From WTGU01 sp965242855 (GTDB taxonomy: Bacteria > Pseudomonadota > Alphaproteobacteria > UBA828), in NCBI GenBank assembly GCA_965242855.1, contig OZ251509.1, forward strand, positions 1,364,001 to 1,428,000: DNA of 64,000 nucleotides, written 5' to 3'. The position numbers and the translations under genes were made by a program. The notes under the pieces are model-generated. The model was not told where the DNA came from. It ran no database searches and saw nothing but the letters and a program-made list of their open reading frames with translations. Shown piece by piece: positions 16,138-26,072 of this stretch. The stretch's first letter is position 1, and each line of letters begins with the position of its first letter.

Positions 16138-17016
16138 CTATCGCCTGACGTACATGTAGGGAAACGACAGGCGGGCGGCGACCCGGAAGGCGATATCGGT
16201 CAGGACACCGAGCACGCCGATCGTGAGGATACCGCCCATCATGGTGTCGACGTGCAGGAAGCGCGCGGCGCGCATCATCACGGCGCCGATGCCGTCGGTC
16301 GCGGCGATGATTTCGGCGATCACGAGATACGTCCAGGCGACGGCGATCATGTTGCGCATCGAATCGAGAATCTGCGGCGCGGCCGCCCGGAAGGTGATGG
16401 CGACGACCTGCCTGCGGTTCGCTCCCATGGTGAGGCCCGATTCGACGAGTTCGCGCTGAACCGAGAGCGTGTTGTCGAGGATGAGGGCGACCAGGAAGAA
16501 GAAGCACCCGAGAAAGAGCAGAGCCATCTTGGCGAAGTCGGTCGGCCCGAACCAGACCAGCAGGAGCGGCGCGAAGGAAGCCGCCGGAAGGTAGCGCCAG
16601 CCGCCGGTCGTCGGGTTGATCAGGGCGCGCAGCTTGACGAAGCACCCCATCAGCACGCCGAGGGGAACGGCGATCAGGCTGGCGGCGAAAAAGCTCGCAT
16701 AGATGCGGTAGAGACTCGTGCCGATGTCGGCGATGTAGTTCTTCTCCACGAGCAGGTGAACGATCTCGCCGACCACGAGTTCGACGCTGGGCAGGAACCG
16801 CTGCCTCTCCTCCGGCGTCGCGTAATGCGCCGCCTCCCAGACCGCGAAGAAGACGACCACGCCGACGATCCCGAGCAGCACGGTGCGCCTCTGGCTCAGC
16901 CGCCCGAGAACCTCGAGGAACGGCGCCGGCGGCGGCTTGAAGGCGGGCGCGAGCGCGCCGGGCGGCGCGCTGCCGCCGTCCGCCGGGGGCGGCGGCGCGG
17001 TTCCTCGACGGGGCAT
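16138..17016 (-). CDS. ABC transporter permease (TauC/SsuC-like)
   Basis: A 292-residue inner-membrane permease. After a Pro-rich N-terminus, a first TM helix (VLLGIVGVVVFFAVWEAAHY) is followed by about five more, with the coupling (EAA) loop GLTMGANRRQVVAITFRAAA typical of the BPD_transp_1 family. It pairs with the ATPase and binding-protein genes downstream. The ATG at 17016 is used; an in-frame GTG three codons upstream is an alternative. It starts 41 bp after the triple-Rid gene. Confidence 0.87.
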   Translation of the reverse strand: MPRRGTAPPPPADGGSAPPGALAPAFKPPPAPFLEVLGRLSQRRTVLLGIVGVVVFFAVWEAAHYATPEERQRFLPSVELVVGEIVHLLVEKNYIADIGTSLYRIYASFFAASLIAVPLGVLMGCFVKLRALINPTTGGWRYLPAASFAPLLLVWFGPTDFAKMALLFLGCFFFLVALILDNTLSVQRELVESGLTMGANRRQVVAITFRAAAPQILDSMRNMIAVAWTYLVIAEIIAATDGIGAVMMRAARFLHVDTMMGGILTIGVLGVLTDIAFRVAARLSFPYMYVRR

Positions 17017-17057
17017 CGCCGTCACTTCGGCATCCGCTTCCGATGGCCCTCGCGCGG

Positions 17058-18293
<1,236 letters not shown>

Positions 18294-18360
18294 GTCGTGC
18301 TCTCCCTGCCGCCGCGTCCGTCGAGGGGGCGCGGCCCTCTCGCGAGGCGGCGGGCGCGCA

Positions 18361-18389
18361 TTGGCTCCGGCTCCGGCTCTCTGTAGAGT
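18361..18389 (+). promoter_or_regulatory. Candidate sigma70 promoter for the deacetylase gene
   Basis: TTGGCT and TAGAGT are separated by exactly 17 bp in the 131-bp divergent region, placing a start about 30 nt before the ATG at 18425. The spacer contains three GGCTCY repeats, and CTCTCTGTAGAG forms a small inverted repeat over the -10 that could be an operator. Promoter calls at this GC content are uncertain. Confidence 0.4.
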
Positions 18390-18424
18390 CGCCTCACGCT
18401 CCCGCCGCGCCGAAGGAGGAAAGG

Positions 18425-19348
18425 ATGACGCTCGCGCTGATCGACAATCCGGTGCCGTGGCCGGGCGGCGCCCGCTGCGCCGTGGCCATCACTTTCGACA
18501 TCGACACCGACAGTATCCTGCATCTGGAATTCCCCGACAAGGCCGAGAACATGCTGGCGACCATGTCGTTCCTCAAATACGACGAGGTCGCGATCCCGCG
18601 AATTCTGAAGGTCTATGCGCATTTCGGCATCAGGCAGACGTTCTTCTATCCGGCTTGGTGCATGGAGCGCTATCCGCATCTGGTCGAAGCGATCCTTGAA
18701 GGCGGGCACGAGATCGCGGCGCACGGCTATCTGCACGAGAACCCGAACGACGAGTCGCGCGAGCGTCAGGAGTACTGGCTGGACAAGCAGATCGACGTGA
18801 TCCGGCGCATGACGGGAAAGCCGCCCAGGGGCTGGCGGGCGCCGCTCTACAACGCCTCGCGGCACTCGCCCGCGCTCCTCGCCGAGCGCGGCTTTCTCTA
18901 CGACGCGAGCCTGATGGGCGACGACGTCCCCTACGTGCTGGATACCGCCAAGGGAGAGGTCGTCTGCCTGCCGTCCCACTGGGGCATGGACGACTGGCCG
19001 CACTACATGCACAACCTGGATTTCCGCTACACCATGACCATCAAGGCGCCGGACGAGGCCATGAAGGTGTTCGATTCGGAGGTCGAGGCGGCCTACGCGC
19101 ATGGCGGCATGGCGATCACCGTCTGGCATCCCTTCGTCTCCGGCCGGCTGGCCCGCATGAGCCGCGTGGCGGCCTGGGTCGAATCCCTGCTGGAAAGAGG
19201 CGACGTCTGGTTCGCCACCATGGAAGAGATCGCGGCCCATGTGCGCGCCTGCATCGACGACGGCTCCTGGCGGCCCCGCGTCGAGGCGATGCCCTATTAC
19301 GAGGGCCGCATCCCGGAGTGGGAGCCGCACCAGGCGGCAGCCGAGTAG
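18425..19348 (+). CDS. Polysaccharide deacetylase family protein (PuuE/PgdA type)
   Basis: A 307-residue NodB-homology (CE4) hydrolase. The metal-binding motif appears as TFDIDTDS near residue 27 with the H-x3-H motif in EIAAHGYLHENP, and the barrel ends with VWHPFVSGRLARM. The closest types are the cyclic-amide hydrolase PuuE (a metal-independent allantoinase) and the PgdA peptidoglycan deacetylase of Helicobacter. There is no signal peptide, so a cytoplasmic small-molecule substrate is more likely than a polysaccharide. GAAGGAGG precedes the ATG. It is divergent from the triple-Rid/transporter/monooxygenase operon and is followed 15 bp later by the LLM oxidoreductase, which points to a shared pathway. 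Confidence 0.85.
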   Translation: MTLALIDNPVPWPGGARCAVAITFDIDTDSILHLEFPDKAENMLATMSFLKYDEVAIPRILKVYAHFGIRQTFFYPAWCMERYPHLVEAILEGGHEIAAHGYLHENPNDESRERQEYWLDKQIDVIRRMTGKPPRGWRAPLYNASRHSPALLAERGFLYDASLMGDDVPYVLDTAKGEVVCLPSHWGMDDWPHYMHNLDFRYTMTIKAPDEAMKVFDSEVEAAYAHGGMAITVWHPFVSGRLARMSRVAAWVESLLERGDVWFATMEEIAAHVRACIDDGSWRPRVEAMPYYEGRIPEWEPHQAAAE

Positions 19349-19363
19349 GCGGGAAGGGGCGGA

Positions 19364-20359
19364 ATGGGTCGTCTCGGAGTCGCCTTCTCCGGCGGTCTCG
19401 ACGCCGCCGAAATCGTCGAGTGCGCGGTTCTGGCCGAATCGCTCGGCTATGATTCGGTGTGGATGGCGGAAGGGCACGGCGGCGACCAGTTCGCCGTGCT
19501 GGCGGCGGTCGCGGTGCGGACGCACAGGGTCGCCCTCGGCACCTGCATATCGAGCGTCTTCGTCCGTTCGGCGCCGACCATCGCGATGGCGGCGGCCACG
19601 GTCGACCGGCTTTCGGGCGGGCGCTTCATCCTCGGTCTCGGTTCGAGCCACCGGGTGCAGGTCGGCCCCGAACACGGCCTGCCCTACGGCAAGCCGGTGA
19701 CGCGGGTGCGCGAGACCGTCGAGGTCGTCCGCCGCCTGCTGCGCGACGGCCACGTGTCCTATCGGGGCGAGACCGTCGCCATCGAGCGCTTCGATCTCTG
19801 GTTCAAGCCTTTCCGCCCCTGCCTGCCCGTCTATCTCGCGGCCGTCTTCCCCAGGATGATCGGGGTCTGCGGCGAGATCGCGGACGGCGCGATCCTGACC
19901 AGGACGATCCTCGCGAGCGGCGCGGACGCGAAGAAGCACGTCGCCGCAGGCGCGGCCGCCGCCGGGCGCGAGCCGGGCGCGGTCGCCCTGGCGTCGCTGC
20001 TTCCCGCCGCGGCGGCGGACGACCAGGGTGCCGCGTTCGACGCCCTGCGGCCCGGCGTCGCGATGTACACGGGCTTCTTCCCGCGCTACAACCGGACGGC
20101 GGTGGAGCAGGGCTTCGGCGAGGAGGCGGCCGTCGTCGCCGAGGCTTGGGCGCGCGGCGACCGCGCCGCAGCGACCGCGGCCGTCAGCGATGCGCTCATC
20201 GATTCGGTCTGCGTGGCCGGCACGCCCCGGCGGTGTCGCGACAGGATCGATGCCTATCGGGAATCCGGGATCGACCTGCCGCTGATCGCGCCCGTGGCGG
20301 AGGGCCCGGACGCGAAGGCCCAGGCCGAAGCCACCATCAGGGCCTGCGCGCCGGGCTGA
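19364..20359 (+). CDS. LLM class (luciferase-like) flavin-dependent oxidoreductase
   Basis: A 331-residue TIM-barrel protein: GVAFSGGLDAAEIVECAVLAESLGYDSVWMAEGH opening pattern (shortened here to key parts), RVALGTCISSVFVRSAP, then SGGRFILGLGSSH, which is the flavin-binding region, and a C-terminal IDLPLIAPV. The family uses FMNH2 or F420H2; the MER-like pattern leaves both open. Members include RutA-type ring-opening monooxygenases and F420 reductases. It is the second gene of a two-gene unit with the PuuE-like hydrolase. Role in the adjacent catabolic locus is inferred from position only. Confidence 0.83.
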   Translation: MGRLGVAFSGGLDAAEIVECAVLAESLGYDSVWMAEGHGGDQFAVLAAVAVRTHRVALGTCISSVFVRSAPTIAMAAATVDRLSGGRFILGLGSSHRVQVGPEHGLPYGKPVTRVRETVEVVRRLLRDGHVSYRGETVAIERFDLWFKPFRPCLPVYLAAVFPRMIGVCGEIADGAILTRTILASGADAKKHVAAGAAAAGREPGAVALASLLPAAAADDQGAAFDALRPGVAMYTGFFPRYNRTAVEQGFGEEAAVVAEAWARGDRAAATAAVSDALIDSVCVAGTPRRCRDRIDAYRESGIDLPLIAPVAEGPDAKAQAEATIRACAPG

Positions 20360-20376
20360 CCCGCCGCGCCCGGCGG

Positions 20377-20449
20377 TGCCGCAGGAGAGACTCGAACTCC
20401 CGACCCATGCATTACGAATGCATTGCTCTACCGACTGAGCTACTGCGGC
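20377..20449 (-). tRNA. tRNA-Thr (anticodon CGT)
   Basis: The minus strand folds into a full cloverleaf: acceptor GCCGCAG/CTGCGGC, D stem GCTC/GAGC, anticodon stem ATGCA/TGCAT around loop TTCGTAA (anticodon CGT, threonine ACG codons), T stem GGGAG/CTCTC around TTCGAGT. The discriminator is A. The bases that follow are CCG, so the CCA end is not encoded and must be added by the CCA-adding enzyme, one of which is encoded at 55.2 kb. Confidence 0.96.
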
Positions 20450-20549
20450 CCACCGCGGCCGCGGGACTATCGTCGAGCCGCGACGGGTTGTAAAGGCGCC
20501 GCCGCGGCGGGCGCAAGGACGTACCGGTGGGGCGAGCGGAGCGGTGAGA

Positions 20550-21029
20550 ATGGCCTCGCGTAAAACCCTGTATCTGGCGAACCCCTACGGCTTCTCCGCG
20601 CAGCAGCGCGCGGGGCCGCTGGCGGCGCTCGTGGCGGCCCTGGAAGGGTTGGGGGCCGAGGTGTGGGAGCCCTTCGCCCGCAACAACCAGATCGACCGGG
20701 CGACGCCGGGCTGGGCATACCGGATCGGCCAGGCCGACCTGCGCGACGTGCGCGACGCCGACGGGTTGTTCGCGGTGGTCAACGGCTGTCCGCCGGACGA
20801 GGGGGTGATGGTGGAGCTGGGCATGGCCATCGCCTGGGAGAAGCCGGTCTTCCTGTTCCGCGACGACTTCCGCCGGTGCACGGACAGCGAGAGCTATCCG
20901 CTGAACCTGATGCTGTTCACCAGCCTGCCGGAGTCCGGCTGGCAGGCATGGTGGTATCGCTCGCTGGAGGAAATCGCCGACCCCGGCAAGGCCCTCGCCC
21001 GCTGGCTGAGAAACGCCGCCCCACCCTGA
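20550..21029 (+). CDS. Nucleoside 2-deoxyribosyltransferase-like protein
   Basis: A 159-residue protein of the nucleoside 2-deoxyribosyltransferase fold. It starts KTLYLANPYGFS and contains DADGLFAVVNGCPPDEGVMV, with the conserved D.G...E pattern (catalytic Glu in DEGVMVELGMAIAWEKPVF) seen in this family. Such enzymes move deoxyribose between bases, or hydrolyse nucleotides. The ATG at 20550 is favoured by GGAG about 9 nt upstream; a GTG two codons earlier is possible. It stands alone between the tRNA and a repeat field. Confidence 0.75.
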   Translation: MASRKTLYLANPYGFSAQQRAGPLAALVAALEGLGAEVWEPFARNNQIDRATPGWAYRIGQADLRDVRDADGLFAVVNGCPPDEGVMVELGMAIAWEKPVFLFRDDFRRCTDSESYPLNLMLFTSLPESGWQAWWYRSLEEIADPGKALARWLRNAAPP

Positions 21030-21649
21030 AGCCCCCGCGCCCCTCGAGATCGAATCCGCTTATCCATCGGGGTTCCTGCCTGTCCGCAAGACTCATCCAG
21101 CGCCGGTTACACTCCTCCCCCTGTCAGGGGGCCCCCATCTTTACTTCCCCCTGTCCGATCCTACGGAGGCCCGCGCGGCGCCATCCTGCCATGGGTCCCA
21201 TCTTTACTCCTCCCCCCTGTCAGGGGGGAGGCCGAGAGGGGGGAGCGCAAACGGCCCGGCGCGCCAAGACTCCGTCATTCCCCCGCTTTCACAGGGGCAG
21301 GCTCCCCGATCAATAGACCCGTCATTCCCGCGATAGGCTCCGCTATTCCCGCTAATAGACCCCGCCATTCCCGCAAATGATAGACCTCGTCATTCCCGCG
21401 AAAGCGGGAATCTGTTTCCAACGGTCTCCGACTTCCCGCCTTCGCGGAAATGACGATCCGAAGGAGGGCCGAGAGGGCGCCGCGCGCCTTTCCCGCCCCG
21501 TCGGCGAGAGCCGCCGCCGCGCCGCGATATCCCCTCTGGCCGTTCGCCGCCCGTGAGCCGGACGAGCGATCCCGACCGCCGCCGCCATGACGTTCCCGTC
21601 GGGAACACCGGGGACGTTCCCCACTCCAATGGCGGCCTCCCGCGGATAA
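21030..21649. repeat. Repeat-rich intergenic field (G/C palindromes and ATTCCCGC repeats)
   Basis: No credible gene is visible. A perfect 23-bp-span palindrome at 21209-21231 (CCTCCCCCC, 5-nt loop, GGGGGGAGG) and a shorter relative near 21115 belong to a family also found at 23.39, 30.2-31.0 and 34.1-34.3 kb. From about 21280 to 21450 come several copies of a second repeat built on GTCATTCCCGCG, with a complete hairpin ATTCCCGCGAAAGCGGGAAT near 21392-21411. The field ends where the truncated phage gene begins. Confidence 0.7.
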
Positions 21650-22804
21650 GCAGGTCGGGGTTTCCTCGATAGTCCCGACCGCAACGTCATTGTCGGTTGG
21701 GATTGGCGCGACACGAATGCGATTCATCATGCGCGGTCGTTCACTGTCGCCAAGGCGATGCAGATTGACATATTGACTGAAATTCGGGCCGCCATGGACA
21801 AGGCGATTGCCGATGGTGAGAGCCTTACCACCTTCAGAAACCGTCTCGAACCGACACTTCGCGCGAAAGGATGGTGGGGAAAAAAGATCGTGGACGGCAA
21901 GCCCGTGCAGCTGGGAAGCCCGCACCGCCTTCGCATCATCTACGATACGAACCTTCGTACCGCCTACGCCCGCGGGAAGTGGGAACGCATAGAGCGCGTT
22001 GCCAAAGCCATGCCGTGGTTGCGGTATGTCGCTACCCTCGACGATCGAACCCGCCCGCAACATCGTGCATGGCATGGCGTGACACTGCGCTACGACGATC
22101 CATTCTGGCGAACCCACTTCCCGCCGAACGGATGGAATTGCCGTTGCACCGTGACGCAGTATTCGGACGCTGACTTGAAGCGCCGCGGATGGGCGCCTAC
22201 GAAGCGCCCGCTATCGCGGCGCCGCCCGTGGCTCAACAAGCGCACGGGCCGCGTTGAGAGTGTGCCTGCCGGTATCGATCCGGGCTTCGCCTTCAACGCG
22301 GGCCGCGTTGACCTTGGCAAGGAAGCATCCGCGCATTTGATTGCCAAGATCGAAGCGGCGCCGCCCGATATGCGCGCCGCGGCCATCGGGCGCCCATGGG
22401 AGACCGCCCGCTTTCGGCGCTTCGTGCGGGGCCGCGGGACCAAGGCCGAGCAAATCGCGCCGGGCGATTGGCCTATCGCCATCATGCCGGCGCGCATCAT
22501 GCGCGCGACGGATGCGCAAGCGCGCGTGGTAAGGCTGTCGCCTGGCAGTGTGAAGCACATAAGGGACCATCACCCTGACGTCACGCCGGGCAATTATGCG
22601 CTTGTGCAACGCATCTTGGACGCGGGCGAATTCTACCATTCGACGCCCATGCATGTTGTGGGCTATCTCGAATTGGGCGGCATGATTTGGACGGCCGTCT
22701 TCAAGACGACGGGCGACCGGCAAGAATTGTTCCTGCAATCATTCCACCGCGGAACGGAACGGAACCTTGCCGCGGCGCGCCGGAATGCTGAGCGAGTGAA
22801 GTAG
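21650..22804 (+). pseudogene. 5'-truncated phage Mu F-like minor head protein with C-terminal nuclease-like domain
   Basis: The coding frame is open from 21650 (just after an in-frame TAA) and has an ATG at 21758, but homology starts upstream of that ATG: VGWDWRDTNAIHHARSFTVAKAM is the N-terminal MuF motif, so the true start has been lost. The MuF domain continues through RLRIIYDTNLRTAYARGKWE and the Cys pair NGWNCRCTV (about 100 residues later). The last 100 residues (VVRLSPGSVKHIRDHHPDVT, ending VFKTTGDRQELFLQSF) resemble the phage barnase/EndoU/ColE5/RelE-like nuclease domains fused to MuF proteins. No other head, tail or integrase gene is near, so this is a relic of a Mu-like prophage. 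Codon use is less GC-biased than in neighbouring genes. Confidence 0.75.
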
Positions 22805-23481
22805 CGCCCTGTAGGCCGTAACCCCTACCTACACGCTTGCGCGGTAGCTTTACGGACTGGCGAACCAGCGCGGGCAAAGCCGTTGTGACTAGGGCGCCGC
22901 CGCACCATACCGCCCCGGCGCCGCCCGCGTCAATCTCTATCCCGCGCCGTCGCCATCGCCCGCGCCGGGCCGCCCGAGCCTGCATCCGGGCCGCACGGGC
23001 GCCGCCGCCGAACACCATCCGCCCGAGCTTCGCGGGCGCCGTGGGCCGTGCGGCCGTGACGCTCGCCATCGCGCGCCGCTCGGGCGCCGGGCCGGGCCGC
23101 CCGAGCTTGGCCAGCGGGCGCCGTGTGGGCCGTCCTCCCCCGCACTCCCCACTTGGAGAGGCTCGACGGTAGAGCTATCACCGACGCCGCGTCGGATGGT
23201 ACATGGCGCCGGGCGCTTAGTCTAGGGAGTGCGGCGCCCGGCAAGCGCCGATTGATCTCGACTTTTGCACACCTTCCTCATCTTCGACTTAGCCCCGCCC
23301 CGTAAGCCCTTGATCGTCCACCTAGTCCGGCCTAGTCCAAAATTTGACACGACTTTCGCCTCCCTACAGTCATGGCGGCCGTTTACGCGCCTCCCCCTGT
23401 CAGGAGGAGGCGCAGGTTCTCTGCCGGGCGGCGACCGTGACGAGCCTTGCGGACAAGGGGGAAATCGCGGCAGGGCGGTGC
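22805..23481. other. 677-bp stretch without a convincing gene; contains GC-rich direct repeats
   Basis: The short frames here have no recognisable homology. Between about 22960 and 23130 there are imperfect direct repeats: GGGCCGCCCGAGC occurs twice, and a segment CGCCCGAGCTT...GGGCGCCGTG...GGCCGT is duplicated about 80 bp apart. A G/C palindrome follows at 23387-23413. This looks like decayed prophage DNA joined to the intergenic region downstream of the HemY-like gene. Confidence 0.5.
23387..23413. repeat. Dispersed G/C palindrome copy
   Basis: The sequence GCGCCTCCCCCTGTCAGG, continuing to GGAGGCGC, forms a long hairpin with arms GCGCCTCC and GGAGGCGC. It is a variant of the CCTCCCCC/GGGGGAGG palindrome seen elsewhere in the window, here about 70 bp downstream of the HemY-like stop, where it could also stop transcription. 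Confidence 0.6.
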
Positions 23482-24852
23482 TCAGCCGGCGGTGGCGGGT
23501 GTCGGGCGGGGCGGGGCGTCGTCCGGAGCGGCGGGCGCTTCCGCCGCCAGCGCTTCGGCGTCGCTGCGGGGCGGCGTTCCCCAGTCGATCGAATCGAAGG
23601 CGCCGCAGCGGTCGCAGGCGATGGACCACGCGGGGCTCGTGCCGGCGCAGCGGGCGCAGAGCCAGGCCGGGTCGGGCGCTGCCTCGCTCGCCCGTTCGAG
23701 GAGGCGCCGGACTTCCGCGCCGTCGCCGCGCTCCGCCTCTTCGAGGCGCGCCATGAGGCGGTACACGGCGCCCGTGGGGCGGTTCTCGGCGGCCCGTTCC
23801 AGCTGCCGGCGCGCCGTCCCCCACTGCCTGGCGTCGAGCGCCTGGCGCGCCACGAGCAGGTGGCTCTCGGGGTGCCCGGCATTGTTCTTCGCCAGCGTCT
23901 CGGCCCGTTTCAGCCGCTCCGGGGGTGAGCGGTCCGGGTCGAGCGCGACGAACAGCCGGCCCAACGCCGGATGGGGGCGATGGCGCCACGCCTCCGCGAT
24001 GATGCGCGCCGCCGCGTTGCCGCGGCCCGCCTCCTTCGCGAGGCCCGCCGCGAGCAGCGCCGCCGGCAGGAACGCGGCATCGACTCCGCGCGCCTCCTCC
24101 GCCGCGCGCAGCGCCTCCCTGGCCTCGCCCTGCTCGCGCAGCGCCCGCGCCCGCTCGAAGAGCAGCCCCGCCTGCCGGCGGCGGGCGGCGGTGTCTTCCA
24201 TCGCGCCCCGGCGGAGGGCCCGCCGCACCGTGACGAGCGCATCCGACCAGCGGCGGGCGCGGGTCTGGAGCTCCAGAAGCGCCGTCAGCACCCAGGGCGT
24301 ATCGGGACGCAGTGCGAAGGCGCGTTCGGCCAGGTCCAGCGCCGCCGCGGTGTCGCCGTCGCGCTCGGCCTGCACCAGGAGGCCGCGCAGCCCGAGAAAG
24401 GCGGTCGCCGGCCGTTCGAGCATCGCTTCGAAGGAAGCCCGCGCCGCCCGGTCGTCGCCTTCGAGTTGCGCGGCCTGGGCGGAGAGCAGCAGGGTCAACG
24501 GCGGCTCGTCCAGCAGCAGGTCGGCGCGCCGCGCCAGCCGGCGCGCCCGCTTGGGGTCGCCCGCGGCGGCGGCGACCAGGCCCTGGGTCAGCGCGCGATA
24601 GCCCGCCCGTTCGCGCCGGCGTTGCCGGGCCCGCGCGAGCCGCCGGGGGCCGCTCCACAGGAACCGCAGCGCGAAGGCGGCCGTGAGCGCCGCCGTCGTC
24701 GCCGCCGCGACGGCCGCGGCGAGGACCCCGGGCGAGGTCTCGATCGCGTAGTCCCCCCAGTCGATCCGCACCCGGCCCGGTTGCTCGGCGAGCCAGGCCG
24801 CGGCCGCCGCCACCGCGACGACCGCCGCGAGATACGCGACGATGCGGATCAC
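23482..24852 (-). CDS. HemY-like TPR membrane protein of the haem biosynthesis cluster
   Basis: A 456-residue protein with two N-terminal TM helices (residues 4-22 and about 41-65) around WLAEQPGRVRIDWGDYAIET, the HemY_N signature, followed by TPR-like alpha repeats (for example ALDLAERAFALRPDTPWVLT). It ends with a four-Cys motif, CARCAGTSPAWSIACDRC, seen in alphaproteobacterial HemY. HemY-type proteins accompany hemC-hemD, but their biochemical role is not settled; this is not the protoporphyrinogen oxidase also called HemY. The GTG start overlaps the upstream stop (GTGA). Confidence 0.85.
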   Translation of the reverse strand: MIRIVAYLAAVVAVAAAAAWLAEQPGRVRIDWGDYAIETSPGVLAAAVAAATTAALTAAFALRFLWSGPRRLARARQRRRERAGYRALTQGLVAAAAGDPKRARRLARRADLLLDEPPLTLLLSAQAAQLEGDDRAARASFEAMLERPATAFLGLRGLLVQAERDGDTAAALDLAERAFALRPDTPWVLTALLELQTRARRWSDALVTVRRALRRGAMEDTAARRRQAGLLFERARALREQGEAREALRAAEEARGVDAAFLPAALLAAGLAKEAGRGNAAARIIAEAWRHRPHPALGRLFVALDPDRSPPERLKRAETLAKNNAGHPESHLLVARQALDARQWGTARRQLERAAENRPTGAVYRLMARLEEAERGDGAEVRRLLERASEAAPDPAWLCARCAGTSPAWSIACDRCGAFDSIDWGTPPRSDAEALAAEAPAAPDDAPPRPTPATAG

Positions 24853-26072
24853 CGCGCCGCCTCGCTCGCCGCCCAGCGGGCGCCGACGCGGGCGTTGACG
24901 ACCTGGGCGAGGCGCGCCAGCGCGTCGTCGGCGGCGCGTCGCGCGCGGGCGCCGCGCAGCCAGTCCCGCACGCCATCGGCGGCGGGCGCCGCATCCTCCG
25001 CGAGTGCGATGGCCGGCGCCGGGTCGCCGGCGGCGAGCGCCGTCTCGGCGGCGGCCAGCCGTCCGTCCAGACTCTCCGGATCGACCGCGCCGCCGGTGCG
25101 GCGGACGGTCACCAGCCGGCGCAGCGTGGAAACGGTGGCGTCGATCCAGCCGTCGCCCGCGCTCCCCTGGGCGGCGCGCAGCAGGGCGTTCGCGACGGGC
25201 GGGAAGCGCGCCGCGAGCCCGTCCAGAGTCGGCGCGCCGGCGGCGGCGAAGGGCGCCAGGGGCGCGATGGCGGCTGCGATCTCCGGGTCCGCGCCGGCGA
25301 CGCCGCGCAGCCTGTCGAGGGGCGCCGCGAAGGGGCGGGAGGTACCGAGAGCGGCCGTCAGCTCGCCGGTCACGAGCACCAGGGCCATCAGGCGTCCGTC
25401 GGCGGCGTCGCGCCGGGTCGCGTCCGCCTCCAGCCGCGCGAGCCGCGCGTTCGTCGCGGCGAGCCGGGCCTCCAGCGCCCGCCGCTGCTCCGTCCAGGCG
25501 GCGCGCGCGGGGTCGGCGCGGGCCTGCGCCGCCTCCCGCTCCAGCGCTTCGATCCGCCGCTCCAGCCCGCCCGCGAGCACCGCCGCGGCGCCGTCCGCCC
25601 GCGCTTCCAGCGCTTCGAGCCGGGTCCGGAGCGCCGCGCGCGCGGCGGCGGCCTCCGCGCCTTCCGCCGCCTGCCTGCCCGCCTGCGCGTCCGTGCCGGC
25701 GGCCGCTCGGGCGGTTTCCGCGGGCGCGGGAGGCGTCTCGTCCGCCGGCGGCGTCCGCTTCCCGCCGCCTTGGTCGGGTGCCGGGCCTGCGGCGTCCTGC
25801 GGCGCGTGGGGGGGCGTGTCCGGGGGCGCGACGGCGGTCTCCGGCCCCGGCGCCGCCTCCCGCGGCGCCGGGTCGATGGCGGGCCAGGCCGCGTAGAGGC
25901 CGGCGCCGACCAGGGCCGCGATCAGGCCCCAGACCACCGGCAGCGGCGCGCCCCGTCGCCCGGCACCGGGCGCCGCGTCCTGTCGCCCGCCGCCGGGCGC
26001 CGCGTCCGCTCCCGCGTCCGGCCGGCGGCGGGTGATCCGGAGCCACTTCCCGCCCTTGTCGTCAGGGGCCAT
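24849..26072 (-). CDS. Mitofilin-like (COG4223) membrane-anchored coiled-coil protein
   Basis: A 407-residue protein: a short cytoplasmic N-terminus, one TM helix (PVVWGLIAALVGAGLYAAW, about residues 44-62), a Pro/Ala-rich linker, a long coiled coil (about 140-225, many Ala, Glu and Arg heptads) and a C-terminal helical domain resembling mitofilin/Mic60. In alphaproteobacteria this gene lies between hemD and hemY, as here, and its product is thought to shape the inner membrane. It overlaps the hemD stop by 11 bp. Confidence 0.82.
   Translation of the reverse strand: MAPDDKGGKWLRITRRRPDAGADAAPGGGRQDAAPGAGRRGAPLPVVWGLIAALVGAGLYAAWPAIDPAPREAAPGPETAVAPPDTPPHAPQDAAGPAPDQGGGKRTPPADETPPAPAETARAAAGTDAQAGRQAAEGAEAAAARAALRTRLEALEARADGAAAVLAGGLERRIEALEREAAQARADPARAAWTEQRRALEARLAATNARLARLEADATRRDAADGRLMALVLVTGELTAALGTSRPFAAPLDRLRGVAGADPEIAAAIAPLAPFAAAGAPTLDGLAARFPPVANALLRAAQGSAGDGWIDATVSTLRRLVTVRRTGGAVDPESLDGRLAAAETALAAGDPAPAIALAEDAAPAADGVRDWLRGARARRAADDALARLAQVVNARVGARWAASEAAR

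Noticed and set aside
20377..22804. tRNA-Thr as attachment site for the phage relic
   Set aside because: The MuF remnant is of Mu-like (transposing) type, no integrase is present and I found no duplicated tRNA 3' end near 22.8 kb.
22837..23172. 111-codon open frame on the plus strand
   Set aside because: Pro/Arg/Ala low complexity, no recognisable domain and the frame overlaps direct repeats; typical of GC-rich noncoding DNA.
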